64,000 bases of DNA from Hofstenia miamia (GCA_004352715.1 SCFE01000074.1:326442-390441); one strand, 5' to 3'; numbered from the stretch's first letter, positions 44,068 through 56,859 are shown. The notes: generated by a model from the sequence alone, not told the origin. Numbers and translations are program-made.

Positions 44068-45351
44068 GGGTGCGGCATATATAATGTCCCAGTTTTGAAT
44101 TGCGCGTGCAGGGGCTGTGGTAGTGATGGTAAGATGGNTTGTTGTGAGTATCAAGCCCCGCCGTTATCAGTATCAGCCATGCCTTGGTCGGGTGAGCATC
44201 GCGGTTTTGCAGTGCGCACGTTTTTTGAAAATAACTGTTCTGCCATTGTCACCCAGCGCGCCTTCCACTTGCACTTCAACATTCCACGTCACGGTCCCAT
44301 TCCTGATGGCAAGGCAATCAGACGTTGGGTTAAAGCATTAGAAGAAAATGGTTCCACAAGAATACCTAGTAGTGATGGGAGACTAAGAACTGTAAGAACA
44401 CCGAAAAATCTGGCCTTAGTTAGAGCAGTTGTCGAAAATTCACCGAGACACTCTGCCCGGAGGCATTCACTTGCATTGTCCATGTCTGAAAGATATATAA
44501 CGTGGATATTGCATAAAGATTTTGCGCTTCATCCATACAAAATTATGATTGTTCAAGAATTAAAGCTCATTGACTTTGAATTGTGCGAAAATTGCTGCTA
44601 AGAAATGTTGAACAGAATATCCGAACAGTCAACCTTTTTCAGCAGTGACGAGGCCCACTTCTACCTTTGTGGATCTGTGAATAAACAAAACTTTCGATAT
44701 TGGCGGAAAACAATCCAAAAAAACCTTAACCCGATACCTCTCCAATCCCTCAAAGTTACAGTTTTGGTGCACAGTGACAAATTTGGGATAATTGGAAATT
44801 ATTTCTTCGAAGAAAATGGAATGTTGGAAAACATTTTTCCAACCGAAATAGGAAGAATTGAGTAAGGAGACGAATCTGGGAGACAGTTGGTTTCAAAAAA
44901 ACGGACCAAAAGCTCATACTACTCAAGTTACATTGGTCAAATTGCGACAGATGTTTCCAGCTCGAATAGTCTCTCTGAGGGGTGATATCGTGTGGCCCTC
45001 ACGCTCGCCTGATCTAAGCATTTGTGACTATTTTCTGTGGGTACATCTGAAAGACAAATTGTTCAAAACTCTTCCCGTCAAATTTGGATGAATTGAAAAT
45101 GCGAATTCGAGAGAAAAACGGTGCAATATTCCTTGATATTTGCCGAAGAGCAGCGGAAATCTTCAGAGGTCGCCTTCAACAATGCATCGCTTCAAAATAC
45201 CACCATCTTTCTGATACAATCTTGAAAAATTAATCATGGATATGGCACTGCATACTGATTCAAATAAAAAAATAAAAAATTAAGAGACTATTGTTTTAGT
45301 TTTCCTAAAAGTCTTTCAAACCTGGGGCATTATAGATGCTCCACCCTGTAT
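44068..45351 (+). mobile_element. Tc1/mariner-superfamily transposon, about 1.28 kb
   Basis: Ends CAGGGTGCGGCATATATAAT (left) and CAGGGTGGAGCATCTATAAT (right, inverted), then both continue G(T/C)CCCAG-TTTGAA; TA lies on each side. Nearly full length with a degenerate transposase on the plus strand. A single n (contig join) is at 44138. The right 310 bases recur at 47099-47409. Confidence 0.88.
44095..45240 (+). pseudogene. degenerate DUF4817-type transposase
   Basis: N-terminal helix-turn-helix part: EHRGFAVRTFFENNCSAIVT, QRAFHLHFNIPRHGPIPDGK, AIRRWVKALEENGS. Middle: FFSSDEAHFYLCGSVNKQNF (first catalytic D). After frame changes: WFQKNGPKAHTTQVTL, where the second catalytic Asp of the usual QDGAxAHT is replaced (QKNGPKAHT), and VWPSRSPDLSICDYFLWVHL, holding the third acidic site. 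Then KLFKTLPVKF and LQQCIASKYHHLSD-type sequence. In-frame stop at 44599 and frameshifts near 44865. A cut-and-paste transposase, now inactive. Confidence 0.82.
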
Positions 45352-46333
45352 TATGATGGAGATATTAAAATCCTCAAATTACTTTTATAATGGTACACAA
45401 ACATCTATTTCTATTTTGATTTTAATGTAAGCAGATGTTTTGTGTTCATCCAGAAGGAATGACTCCAAAATATAGTATCAAAAGGGTAGATTTCAAATTC
45501 CTTTAATGGAGATATTATCAAGGCTCTCAGCTTTTCAACGAACTTATCCTTAGTGATCAAATAACTAATAAATAGATTATTTTCATATATTTGAACCTAC
45601 GGAAATTTAATGAAACTGAAAAACATTCAATTGACATTTTAGAAAGTGAAGTTTGATAGACATTCCGGGCAATTTCCTATCTCTTCAAAGTTGCAAGAAA
45701 AATTTTGGTTTGTCTCATGCTAAGATTTATTTTTGGCAGCTATTGGAAGTTAATCGAGACCCTTAGACTTTACTGTAGAGCAAATCACTATTAAATTAGC
45801 TCATTTGTTCCTTCAATTTGTTTTGTAGGCTAAACATGTGGACATTTAAGTATTGGACTTCAATCCCGTGAAGTACAGGGTCAAGAATTTTGTTGATAGC
45901 AAGATATATAAAAAACCCTTATTAATAGATAAAAATAGCTATTACTATTGTTATTCAGGCCAAATATGAGAATTGCAAATGGCAAAGGCTGTTGATCTTC
46001 AAATATCCAAGAATTAGTATTTGGATGTCAAGATCCAATATCCTGATAAATACTAAACTTCTAAAAATATGCTTCAGAATATTTTATTTGCATCTTCACT
46101 ATATTTATAAAGGGTTGATTTTTCAGAATATAATATTCACTTATGTAACAGAATTCACACAAATCTTACATTTATAAGAAACCATGATATTTGCAGAGAA
46201 AGAGTGAGTAGTGTTGTCATAAGCACAGTTCGGGGTTATTATGCAGTATGCTAGGGTCCTAAAAGTATATTAAAAATATTTTCCCTATAGTGATCCCAAT
46301 TTGACACATCATAACAAAGAAACTGGTTGATGT
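45040..46333. repeat. 1294-bp block, copy 1
   Basis: Same length and about 99% identical to 47099-48392. Contains the transposon 3' end plus unique-looking flank; stops at the single n at 46334. Confidence 0.95.
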
Positions 46334-46334
46334 N

Positions 46335-46800
46335 TGATGAAATTCCAAGTGGATGAGCAGACTGTTGAGGCGGTGTCATTTCAACAACTTTTTGAACATC
46401 TTCTGACACTCAAAGACGTCCCAGTAAACATAGAACTGTTGTAACGACGTCGTTTTTGCGGTGAATTGGTGTTTAATAGGCGTTGAATTGTTTGAGTGGC
46501 GTTTATAGTGCGGATTAGTGGCGGTGTATAATTCCGTCTTGCAAAAAATATTTAAAAATAGGAATAATTTTAAAATTATGACAATTTGAAGATACATTTT
46601 TAGAGACTGCATTTTTATTGATAGTTTGTCGTTTTATTTTGAAAAAACGTTGTTTTGTAATGTCGTTTTAGTGCCGTTATTATGTCGTTCAGTGACGTCG
46701 TTACGACAGTTCTATGTTTACTGGGGTCCTTGAACTGCTGTATGAGGAGTCTAACAGATCCTTCAAAACAATCATTTGACAATGCGGGAGAATTTATAGC
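46335..46800 (+). pseudogene. unknown coding-like frame interrupted by a MITE
   Basis: Left of the MITE the plus strand reads MKFQVDEQTVEAVSFQQLFE, HLLTLKDV; right of it LELLYEESNRSFKTI, or in another phase SFDNAGEFIAYLYNKF and a stop. Joining the flanks at the duplicated GT keeps the first frame open (…TLKDVLELLYEESNRS). The wording loosely resembles SAC3/GANP-type helical repeats (NxxEFxAY), but this is a guess. The left side is cut by a contig join. Confidence 0.3.
46420..46725. mobile_element. MITE with long TIRs, about 306 bp
   Basis: Ends CCCAGTAAACATAGAACTG and its inverted copy match over about 31 bases, CCCAGTAAAC…GTAACGACGTC, with one difference (T/C). The interior is rich in ACGTCGTT-like words. 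The flanks share GT or GTC, so the duplication is 2-3 bp. No coding capacity. Confidence 0.85.
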
Positions 46801-47007
46801 CTACCTGTACAATAAATTTTGAAAAACAATGCATCTTCAAAAACACTTTAGATCTTTATTTGTACTATTGTACATTCTGCACTTTCAATGTACATCAAAC
46901 AATTGATTTTAAAGTGTAGAAAACGATTGTTTATCTTTAATGGCTTCATTATATTTGGATGTAGGTCTTAGAATTATCAAAAAAACAAAATGTTTCAAAA
47001 AGCATGN

Positions 47008-47097
47008 CCTTCAATTTGTTTTGTAGGCTAAACATGTGGACATTTAAGTATTGGACTTCAATCCCGTGAAGTACAGGGTCAAGAATTTTGTTGATAG
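47008..47097. repeat. 90-bp contig, third copy of 45810-45899
   Basis: Bounded by single n at 47007 and 47098; matches 45810-45899 exactly and 47871-47960 almost exactly. A misplaced small contig. Confidence 0.9.
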
Positions 47098-47098
47098 N

Positions 47099-48392
47099 GG
47101 TACATCTGAAAGACAAATTGTTCAAAACTCTTCCCGTCAAATTTGGATGAATTGAAAATGCGAATTCGAGAGAAAAACGGTGCAATATTCCTTGATATTT
47201 GCCGAAGAGCAGCGGAAATCTTCAGAGGTCGCCTTCAACAATGCATCGCTTCAAAATACCACCATCTTTCTGATACAATCTTGAAAAATTAATCATGGAT
47301 ATGGCATGGTATACTGATTCAAATAAAAAAATAAAAAATTAAGAGACTATTGTTTTAGTTTTCCTAAAAGTCTTTCAAACCTGGGGCATTATAGATGCTC
47401 CACCCTGTATTATGATGGAGATATTAAAATCCTCAAATTACTTTTATATTGGTACACAAACATCTATTTCTGTTTTGATTTTAATGTAAGCAGATGTTTT
47501 GTGTTCATCCAGAAGGAATGACTCCAAAATATAGTATCAAAAGGGTAGATTTCTAATTCCTTTAATGGAGATATTATCAAGGCTCTCAGCTTTTCAACGA
47601 ACTTATCCTTAGTGATCAAATAACTAATAAATAGATTATTTTCATATATTTGAACCTACGGAAATTTAATGAAACTGAAAAACATTCAATTGACATTTTA
47701 GAAAGTGAAGTTTGATAGACATTCCGGGCAATATCCTATCTCTTCAAAGTTGCAAGAAAAATTTTGGTTTGTCTCATGCTAAGATTTATTTTTGCAGCTA
47801 TTGGAAGGTAATCGAGACCCTTAGACTTTACTGTAGAGCAAATCACTATTAAATTAGCTCATTTGTTCCTTCAATTTGTTTTGTAGGCTAAACATGTGGA
47901 CATTTAAGTATTGGACTTCAATCCCGTGAAGTACAGGTTCAAGAATTTTGTTGATAGCAAGATATATGAAAAACCCTTATTAATAGATAAAAATAGCTAT
48001 TACTATTGTTATTCAGGCCAAATATGAGAATTGCAAATGGCAAAGGCTGTTGATCTTCAAATATCCAAGAATTAGTATTTGGATGTCAAGATCCAATATC
48101 CTGATAAATACTAAACTTCTAAAAATATGCTTCAGAATATTTTATTTGCATCTTCACTATATTTATAAAGGGTTGATTTTTCAGAATATAATATTCACTT
48201 ATGTAACAGAATTCACACAAATCTTACATTTATAAGAAACCATGATATTTGCAGAGAAAGAGTGAGTAGTGTTGTCATAAGCACAGTTCGGGGTTATTAT
48301 GCAGTATGCTAGGGTCCTAAAAGTATATTAAAAATATTTTCCCTATAGTGATCCCAATTTGACACATCATAACAAAGAAACTGGTTGATGTT
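47099..48392. repeat. 1294-bp block, copy 2
   Basis: Near-identical to 45040-46333, differing at a handful of bases and one 1-base indel. It continues into unique sequence at 48393, so this is the copy linked to the right flank. Confidence 0.95.
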
Positions 48393-50720
48393 AATCAATT
48401 ATTGTTGGAAATGATTAGCAGGGAAGGTTTAACTTCAATGTCCTAATGCCATATATAGTCCTAGACATTAAACCAACAAATCAATCATATGCAGGCTTTC
48501 CAAAACTTAGAATACAAATTACTCAAAAGTATGATTTTATGTGTAAAATGGCATTCAAATTCATAGTTCTCGTCCCAAAATTGACTGAAATCAGTGAAAA
48601 AAAAACAGTCAACTAAATTTTATGTCACAGTGTAATTTACCTGGTTACCCAGCCTACCCGCCAACAATTCCTTTACCTGGTGACCCGCATATAACTTTTG
48701 TAAGCAATGGTAGACAAATATTCAAAATTAGTAGGTGATCTTAAATTGACAATAAATCTTATTTTATATGTTGTTGTTATTATTCTCACACTTTCTTTTA
48801 TTGATTTTATTTTTTAAATATTCTTGGTAAGCAGCTTGTATATATTTCTCTGTATTCGCTTTTGACTGCATGTGTAAATGAATTCGTTTTACTTAAATTG
48901 CTATTATTTTCAATGATGTTATCTATTGCCTCTATAATGTTTTTATCTATGAACTATATTGGATATTTCGTAAGATGGTTTTAAGTGATAAAATTTCTTG
49001 CGGAATTTTTTCATAGTTTAAACAAATGAAAGAAGTTCTTTGATCTACAAAACTATTTGACGAATTGGGCAAGATACTTTTTTCTGAGAACCTGATAAGA
49101 AATGTTATTACTGTCATAAATTTTGAACAATATACTCATTAGTTTGGGTTAGGGTAACACTAGATTATGTCATAAAATTATCAGAGGTTTGATTATAAGA
49201 CACGATCATAAAAGTAAACAAATTTATAGAAAAAATAATGAGAGATAAATTTAAGTATCATTCTAAGTAAAGGGTTCTCAAACCTAAGATATTCATGTGA
49301 TTTTTTACCAAATTAAGCAAAACATTTCCTGCTTATCAGATACAACTAGCATTTTTTTTAATTTTGGATGCAAAAATTACGGGTTTTTTCTTGGGAGTTC
49401 CCAAACTCTGCAGGCCAGCAATTGCCGGTTCCATCTCCTTAGTAAATATCTGGAGAAAGGTTACACATCTGAAAATAATATTTCACTATGAGTGGCACTT
49501 AAACAACAGTTTGGCAAATGTTACAAAATTCCACAATTAATTCAGAAACTTACACTTCTTTTTCAGAAGTCGAAAGTAATTCTTTCATATATTCTCGTAT
49601 TCCAACCTATTAATGCAATAATTGAACAGTTTCTTACCCAGTAAAAATGACAAGCATTAAATGATTTTAGTAAAATCTTGCTTCACTTCTATCACGATGT
49701 GTAAATATATTTTATGTTTGGGCATGTTGAACATTGTATAATAATAGCAATTTACAATTTTAATTAAAATTGTGTGATCATATGTGTTAAGAATTGATTC
49801 TTTCTTTTTAATTCTATAATTTGAAACACATAATTTCATTGTGTGTTGAAGCCCGGCTAGTAGTTCCATATTCCCTGCCTGTGCCGGATTGGACAATAGT
49901 TTGCGAAATATTTTTTCACTGAAATGACTCGCCTATGTTCCTGGATTACAGTTGAAGTATCAAATGCAAATTTCTATATATGAATTGCAAATTTTTGAAT
50001 ATGAATTTTTCATTGTGAATTTGAAAATTGTGTAGTTGTTCATTGGTTAGGCAAAGGATACTGCTGAACGCAGAGATTCAAAAAGACACAAAGGAAATAT
50101 TAAATTAGACTTGTGCATCAAATTTTTATATTCAAATTTAATAATATGGGCGGAGTTCACCAACATGCACTTTCTACAAAATTACAAGAAGCACCTCTGT
50201 GACATTTCATCACCCAGCACAATTTTTCGTAATTTTAAAATTTTATTGATTTTAGCAAGAGTTTTGCGTTTTGACATTTTGATTTCCTTGAACTTGATCA
50301 GGCACACATTCATAATTTTGTCAACACTTTGTATTTTACTTAAACCTATATCATTAAAAATGCACATTTTTTATTTGTACTGCAAAACAAAATCCTATAA
50401 CTTGAAATACATAATGTATTTAATTTAGTGCATATTTTAGTGAAAAATATTATACAAAAATACTGTTGATTCTAAAAGTAATCTTATTTTGTTGAAAAAA
50501 TTGTTACAATTTTACACAATTGCCCACTATCAATATTAACGTTTTGGGCTAAAACAATGAAATAATTAAAATTGATAAAAAATTCTGTTTGGTCTTGAGA
50601 AGTTGCACAAACTATATATTTGCATTTTGGAGTCAGTAAATGTTGGTGAAATTCACTCAGTTTTGAATTTTATAATTAAAAATTCAATACTTTTTATCCA
50701 GCCGTAGTACCGAATTATTC
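48393..50720. other. intergenic, nothing recognised
   Basis: A proline-rich open stretch at 48626-48702 (LPGYPAYPPTIPLPGDPHIT before gtaagc) is the only coding-like patch, and it has no supported acceptor. The rest is AT-rich without features. Confidence 0.35.
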
Positions 50721-50734
50721 ACTTAGCTTTTTAT

Positions 50735-50780
50735 ATTGCATTGGGCCCCTCTAAAAAATATTTCTGGATCCGCCACTGAG
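50735..50780 (-). mobile_element. hAT end (solo)
   Basis: Inverted, the sequence begins CAGTGGCGGATCCAGAAATA, a common hAT terminal repeat wording, extending leftward through a GGGGCCC block. No partner end was identified; the gap and TA run abut it. Confidence 0.5.
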
Positions 50781-50980
50781 ATATATATATATATATATAT
50801 ATATANNNNNNNNNNNNNNNNNNNNNNNNNNNNNNNNNNNNNNNNNNNNNNNNNNNNNNNNNNNNNNNNNNNNNNNNNNNNNNNNNNNNNNNNNNNNNNN
50901 NNNNNNNNNNNNNNNNNNNNNNNNNNNNNNNNNNNNNNNNNNNNNNNNNNNNNNNNNNNNNNNNNNNNNNNNNNNNNNCT

Positions 50981-51014
<34 letters not shown>
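50781..51014. repeat. (TA)n on both sides of a 173-N gap
   Basis: CTGAG followed by (TA)n appears on the left at 50776-50805 and again right of the gap at 50979-51014: an unmerged overlap at a microsatellite. Gap 50806-50978. To the right, GCAGAGGCGTAGAGGG at 51015 resembles another hAT end. Confidence 0.85.
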
Positions 51015-51015
<1 letters not shown>

Positions 51016-52036
51016 CAGAGGCGTAGAGGGTTTGTTTTTTCAAAGTAGAAGAAAAATGGGGTTTGTACACATATTATATATCTTCAATTCACTGTTCTCA
51101 TTGGCATACAAATCTAGACTGTTAACATAAAAATTAGAAACAGTATAGACCACATTTCTTTCGTAGAGTTAACAAAAATAATACAAAATTCAAATATGTA
51201 TTTGTACATATTAACATTCATGTGCTATGTGCTCTAAAATATAACGTTTATGAGATGCATTTTAAGGCAATTCACACACTTCGCAAGATTTGAGTTTTGA
51301 TATATTTATAATAATCATAATCAGGCCATAAAAAGTCATTAAAGTCATATTTGTTCCTATTAGTGTAGATTGCTTAGACAGTCCAAATTCTCTGTTTGAG
51401 CACCATTATATGTAAATTGCATGTAATATTAAGGTCATATAATGTCACATTGTCATGCCCGTGGCTAGAACTTGCACGGACTGGTCATTGTGCCAATGGC
51501 ACAAGTAGCGCAAGTAGTAAAGATGGCTTCCATGAGATCTCAATTTTTTCTGATTGATCAAGAGTGGTCTCATGTACTTGCACTAGTATTTGTGTTATTT
51601 ACAGAGGGCCAATTTAGCTTACATGCTTAATTTGTTTGCACAAATCTTTCTATTATTTGTTAACATACATGACATTGTTAGCTGACAGTTGACTTTGCTG
51701 TGTGTGATAATATATTTGTGACTAATGAATGTTCTTATCCGTAAAAACTTCTATGTTTTTCTAATGATTAACAATCAGTGTAATTTAATTTCGTTTTTTT
51801 CTATGCATTAAATGCAAAGGGATATATTTCGTTTTTCAAATACACTGCTATTTCATTGTAAGAAATTCCCTATGTTTCTAATGATTAATATATGCAATTG
51901 TTGTAATATTTCGTTTTCACCAATGTTTCCTATCTGTAAAAAATTCCATGCAATTTCTTTTTTTGCTATCATCCAACATACAAAATGGGTAAATATTCAC
52001 CATACTTAAACATTACAGGTGTATGAAATATAGATG
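51015..52036. other. intergenic, nothing recognised
   Basis: No secure feature. Confidence 0.4.
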
Positions 52037-52038
52037 TA

Positions 52039-52604
52039 CGAGGGTGAGTCAAAAAGTAATGATAATATCTATGCCATTTGAAAAATTTAAGTAGATGGAA
52101 AACACGTTTTGTCTTATTTGAAATAGCTATTCATACCCGTGATTTGAACTGAGTTTGAATTTGCTTACACTGCTGTCAGCCTCTTAAAACCAATTCAAAG
52201 TCTAGCGTTTACGCTATATAAGGTTCAATCAATGGAGAGCACCAAAATTGAAATTCGCAGCAATGTGAAGTTTCTAACGAAACTTGGTTGGAAGCCGGCT
52301 GACATCATTAATGCATTGAGCTCTGTCTACGAGGATAGTGCTCCTCCAGATCCCACTGTCTACCGATGGATTCGTGAATTCAAACAGGGCAGAGATTCGG
52401 TGGAAGATGAACAAAGGAGTGGCAGACCCAGAACGTCCAGATCAGAACTATGTAGAGAAATGATTCTTACTTTATTGAACTCTTACTTTATCATGTTAAT
52501 GATTTAACGAAAATCATGGTGTAGAAACTTTTTGTCAGAATACAAGATTCTGAAATTATTGTCACTCTTTTATAAAATTATCATTACCTTTTGACTCTCC
52601 CTCG
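52039..52604 (+). mobile_element. mariner element, internally deleted, 566 bp
   Basis: Ends CGAGGGTGAGTCAAAAAGTA and (inverted) CGAGGGAGAGTCAAAAGGTA, matching over about 28 bases with two to three differences, with TA on each side (52037-52038, 52605-52606). It keeps the transposase N-terminus and jumps to the 3' region. Confidence 0.88.
52232..52507 (+). pseudogene. mariner transposase N-terminal fragment
   Basis: ATG-initiated: MESTKIEIRSNVKFLTKLGW, KPADIINALSSVYEDSAPPD, PTVYRWIREFKQGRDSVEDE, QRSGRPRTSRSE. This is the paired helix-turn-helix DNA-binding part of a mariner transposase, including the GRPRTSR hook that precedes the catalytic domain (as in SETMAR-like mariners). The catalytic DD34D part is absent: after SRSELCREM the frame enters deletion-joined 3' sequence and stops. 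An intact DNA-binding half could still bind TIRs if translated (inference). Confidence 0.88.
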
Positions 52605-52606
52605 TA

Positions 52607-53640
52607 CATGATAAAGGCAATTTATTTTTCCAAATAAATTATACATGCAATGCTATTAGTAGGATTAATACATGTACATGCTTTCATTAATACACTATTA
52701 TGATATTAGTTTTGCACAGTCTTTTCTCTGCATTTCTTTTTGGTTTATATGGATTTTTGGGGATGTATGCATTTGCTGACTTACATCTTTTTCAACTTTG
52801 CACGTTTTTTAGTTTATTTGGTTTATGGCTCTTACATGTCTGTATGCATTACATGGCTTCTCTGCTTTTTTAGCTTTAATGTAAGTATTGCTTATCCACT
52901 CTCATTGTAGTTGCCATAAAAATGACACATTCATTATTTACTGACTTGTAGTTGATGTCATTTCACCTGTATTGTATAGTTGACATAGAAATGAGAATAC
53001 GATTTTCTAGGTGATTCACCATTCTTGTAGTTGTCACTTGATTCCCATTGCTGGATATGATTTCTGATTATTAAATTAGTAATCTCGATGTTGAAATCAC
53101 CTTCTAAATGCACAATTGCTTGTAAATAGTGTATTATTCACATGTAAAAAATATAGGGGCATGATATTTAGAAGGTGGATCACAAAGAATTTTGAAAAAA
53201 TTACGAAATAATAATTAATAGTTTCAGTAAGCTACTAGTTAAATAAATAGCAAATTTAAAATACGTGTGATTAAACAAATTATTCAACATAGCAAAAGTC
53301 ATTATGTATAATTTAGTTTGAAGCAGTAATTTAAAAGCATACTTGATTTAAACTTGAAATATTATAATATAGATGGGTTATGAAAACAAAAATATCATCA
53401 TACCTTGTTATTCACGTGTACATGCATTTGAAGCCAAGACGCATTGCCTTCAATCTTTTGAGTTTTCAATAAGTCATTTTACTAATGTGGATAAAAAACA
53501 TAACTTGAAAAAGTAAATAACAATGCTAGAGTAAACAATTTAGTAAATATAAACACAAATGCATGCTTGCAATATTTATTCATTTTGTTAAGATTAGCGA
53601 GAAAAATGAATTAATTGAAATGTGCTTGCTTTTAAAATTA
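52607..53640. other. intergenic, nothing recognised
   Basis: AT-rich, no supported frame. Confidence 0.4.
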
Positions 53641-54120
53641 AACATAAGTGTTAGGAGCCAGAAATATTAAAAACTCATGAAATTGTGGCATCAGCTTGGA
53701 AATCTGTTTATGAACACCAGGATTTGCTGATGTCTCAGTAATCAATGGTCTGACTCCAGTGCTGAACAAGCCTATTCCTAATAAAAGTTAAAGGTAGCTG
53801 GGAGATCAGATAAGGGAAGGGTGCATGGCCACACTCTTCCGACCTGATACAGAGAACCTTAATAGAAAGAGTCATGTAAGACAGGAGCCCTAATTTAAAG
53901 AGAGATGCCCTATAAGTTCTTGAGTGCAAAGTGTACCCTACATGCTTGTGTACCTAAATTCAATGCAGGCCTCAGCTCGTGCAATTTAGGTGCTGCATTA
54001 AATATAATAAACATAACGAATGATAAGTGGTTGTGAAATGCCTACACCTAAACCTGCCGAAGTGCAGTAGTGATGACTTGTAGAGCTGTATTTGAACAAA
54101 GCACCCTTGGCAACAATCAG
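53641..54120. other. higher-complexity non-coding block
   Basis: Less AT-rich than its surroundings, with stops in all frames beyond about 65 codons. Could be an old repeat or a non-coding exon; no terminal repeats or tRNA boxes seen. Confidence 0.25.
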
Positions 54121-56855
54121 ATAATTTAGAAAGACATTTTAGTAAATTACATACGCAACCAGCAGTATGGGTACAGTAAAATCTTTTATACGTTTGATAA
54201 CAAAATTGAAGTATTTAAATAGAAAAACAGGTATTTCATCAACAAAAGTAACACTAAAAGCATACCGTGAACTATGAGTAAACACTAACAGGTCCCTCGT
54301 TAACCTTTTACAAAGTAATCAACTAAATCAGAGATACTGTGCAGCAGACAATTCAAACATTCAAAAAATAGCACAGATTGTCTAACACTTATTAAGTCAA
54401 ACAAGGCAATTAAAAATTAATGTAAATATATTTTACAATTAATATTTACTAAATTCGAAATACTATTGACGAAAATGTTTGTAAGCGATCAGCTGATGTC
54501 ACAAAATATTTCAAATTAGTACAAATGATCAAAGGCATATCAATATTTCTATGTGTAGATGTATTTTCAATATCTAAAATGAACCCTCAGATTTACATGT
54601 ATTTTGATATTGAAGTCAATGCAAAGTAACACTTCATCATGGCTAACAATTCAGTTAATATATAAAATGTGGCTAGATTGACCAAGCTTTCAGCTCAATT
54701 TTAATTTAGCAATTATAATCTCCATGGAAACCAGAACATGGCGTTTTTGTCCAAAATAAATTTGTATAGAATTCACTTAATGTAGTAATAGTATATTTGA
54801 TGATATTTTAGAAATAATTAAGCAAAGTTCTTAACTTCTTTTGTCTTTATTGCATTGATAATAGAATGATCAGATAAATCCCCTTTGTCTTTACCATTAT
54901 TTTGTTCAAATTTATAAATTTAATATTCATGTAGGGTTCATTTTTTGCAACAATTGTTTGTGATGATAGCCATTTTTGAATATTTATTCATTAAATATAT
55001 AATTCCATGCCTAAAATTTGCAGTGAACTTTTCTTTTTGCAATGAATAGCTTACATAGCAACATTGTAAATTATTAAATTTGTATATCTATACATGATGG
55101 TTCAAATATATCCTATCCAGCATTGTAATTTATTTAACCATTCAAAGCTTTATGTGTTTAAAAATAGGATATATTTCATTTTCATGATGAATGATAATTG
55201 ATCAACAGAATAGAAAGCACTTCTATGTGTTATGAAATGTTAAAGTCTCTAATGTACATTAGCATTAATTGAAAACATAATTGGTTTTTGATTCTCACTC
55301 TTCTACATGAAGGTAGTGTTATTATAGACACTATCAAATGTTATAACAAATGTGGTTTAAAGACATTGTACCCTCTAAGAGACATTAGCAATAATTGAAA
55401 GAATAAACAATTTTTGAATTCCATTTCTTCTACAGGGAGAAGGTGTTTGAATAATAAGTAGTCATACTATAAAAAATATATATATGAGTATGTTATAGAA
55501 GATTAAATGCATAGGACAAGATATAAAATAATTTCTAAATTTCATTAGCTGTATAAGTTTTGAAGAAAAAGAGAGTTTCACCTTTCAAAATATAAAACAA
55601 CTTACCCAGTAAAGAAGAAACCAACTTTTGCAATTAAACTCTACACAAAGACTGATTAATGCATTAAAAACACATTGTTCTAGTTAAAACAATTGAATTT
55701 TCAATATTTCTATGTGCTACTGAGCTTTATTGAAATTATGCATATATTTCTAAGGTTGAAGTTAGCTAAAAATTGATCATTTTATGTAAAATATACATGT
55801 ATGCAAGGAGAAAAATAAATCTGACAAGGAATATGTATTTACACTTTCTAAAATAAAATTACATGCTAAATTTCAACACAATACTTGGCTTACAACCAAA
55901 ATATTTCAGAGGTTTATTCTGACATTGAAGAACTTTAAGTCCAATTAACATTTTGAATTTTTTTCCAGTTTGTTGTGCATAGCAATTAGGAAGGAAAAAA
56001 CAATTTCTGTTTTGCAAAATAATTTTTACTGTGAGGCCCTATTTTGTTTGAGTTTGATACACATTACAAATTGTAAACCATACACCAATTTGGAGTTCGT
56101 AAATCAGAATATATTGTAGATGAGGTTCTTCAGAAACTGTATTTATTTCACTGACTATTACAGGATATGATAATTTCTCCCCTTTCTTTACCAAACATTG
56201 CACACCCTTTGCTGTCTTTTCCTCTCACCTTTGGTAAATGCCCACATACTTTGGCTTTAGACAACCTCATAGCTTTTTGAACTTGTTTGGTACACATGGC
56301 TTTTCTCACAATTCTTGATAGCCAAAAAGTGAATAAAGTTAAAATTAATTCAGATTAATTACTCGATTTCAATATGTAAATCAATCAAAATAATGTACTG
56401 TCACTGATATATTGAAGTGTGAAAGTAGAAAAGATGAGAGTGTATCTGGCCTTTAATTATCATTTGAACTTGTAAATCACGTTTTGTATTGTGGTTTATT
56501 TCCAAATACACTGTTCACATACTTTTTTTATCAGTTTCAAAGTAAATAATTATAAAATTATGTATTTTAATGTTACTTGTATTTTTTCTTGAAGGAAATG
56601 TTTTGTTAGAAAGCCTTTTACATGGAAATATCTATGGAGTTGGGCCCGCTCATGCAATAAAGAAGACTTGTGCTAAAACACATTCTTGTGCATTAAGTAC
56701 ACTGAAATTTGAATTTTTTCATTGAGAAGTCCGATTTTTAGTAAAGATATTCATATTCTTTCCATACTTAGTGTTCAGATTCAGATAATGAGGCGGTCTA
56801 ATGCCCATGAGAACAAAAACAATCCTGATATATTTTGTTTTCTGAAGAAAAACTT
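54121..56855. other. intergenic, nothing recognised
   Basis: 2.7 kb of AT-rich sequence lacking recognisable genes or repeat ends. Confidence 0.4.
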
Positions 56856-56859
56856 TTGA

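Noticed and set aside
46034-48235. Identical 61-codon frames at 45992 and 48050
   Set aside because: They are identical only because the 1294-bp block is duplicated by the assembly; composition is not convincing.
43617-48702. Repeated CCTGGTGACCC/ACCCGGTGACCC words
   Set aside because: Looked for terminal inverted repeats or a shared element; the words are short, mixed in orientation and lack consistent flanks.
48626-48702. Proline-rich exon ending at gtaagc
   Set aside because: No acceptor, no continuation and no homologous partner; noted only as a coding-like patch.
50111-50428. 105-codon plus-strand frame
   Set aside because: Hydrophobic, AT-driven composition, with an equally open minus frame; no motif.
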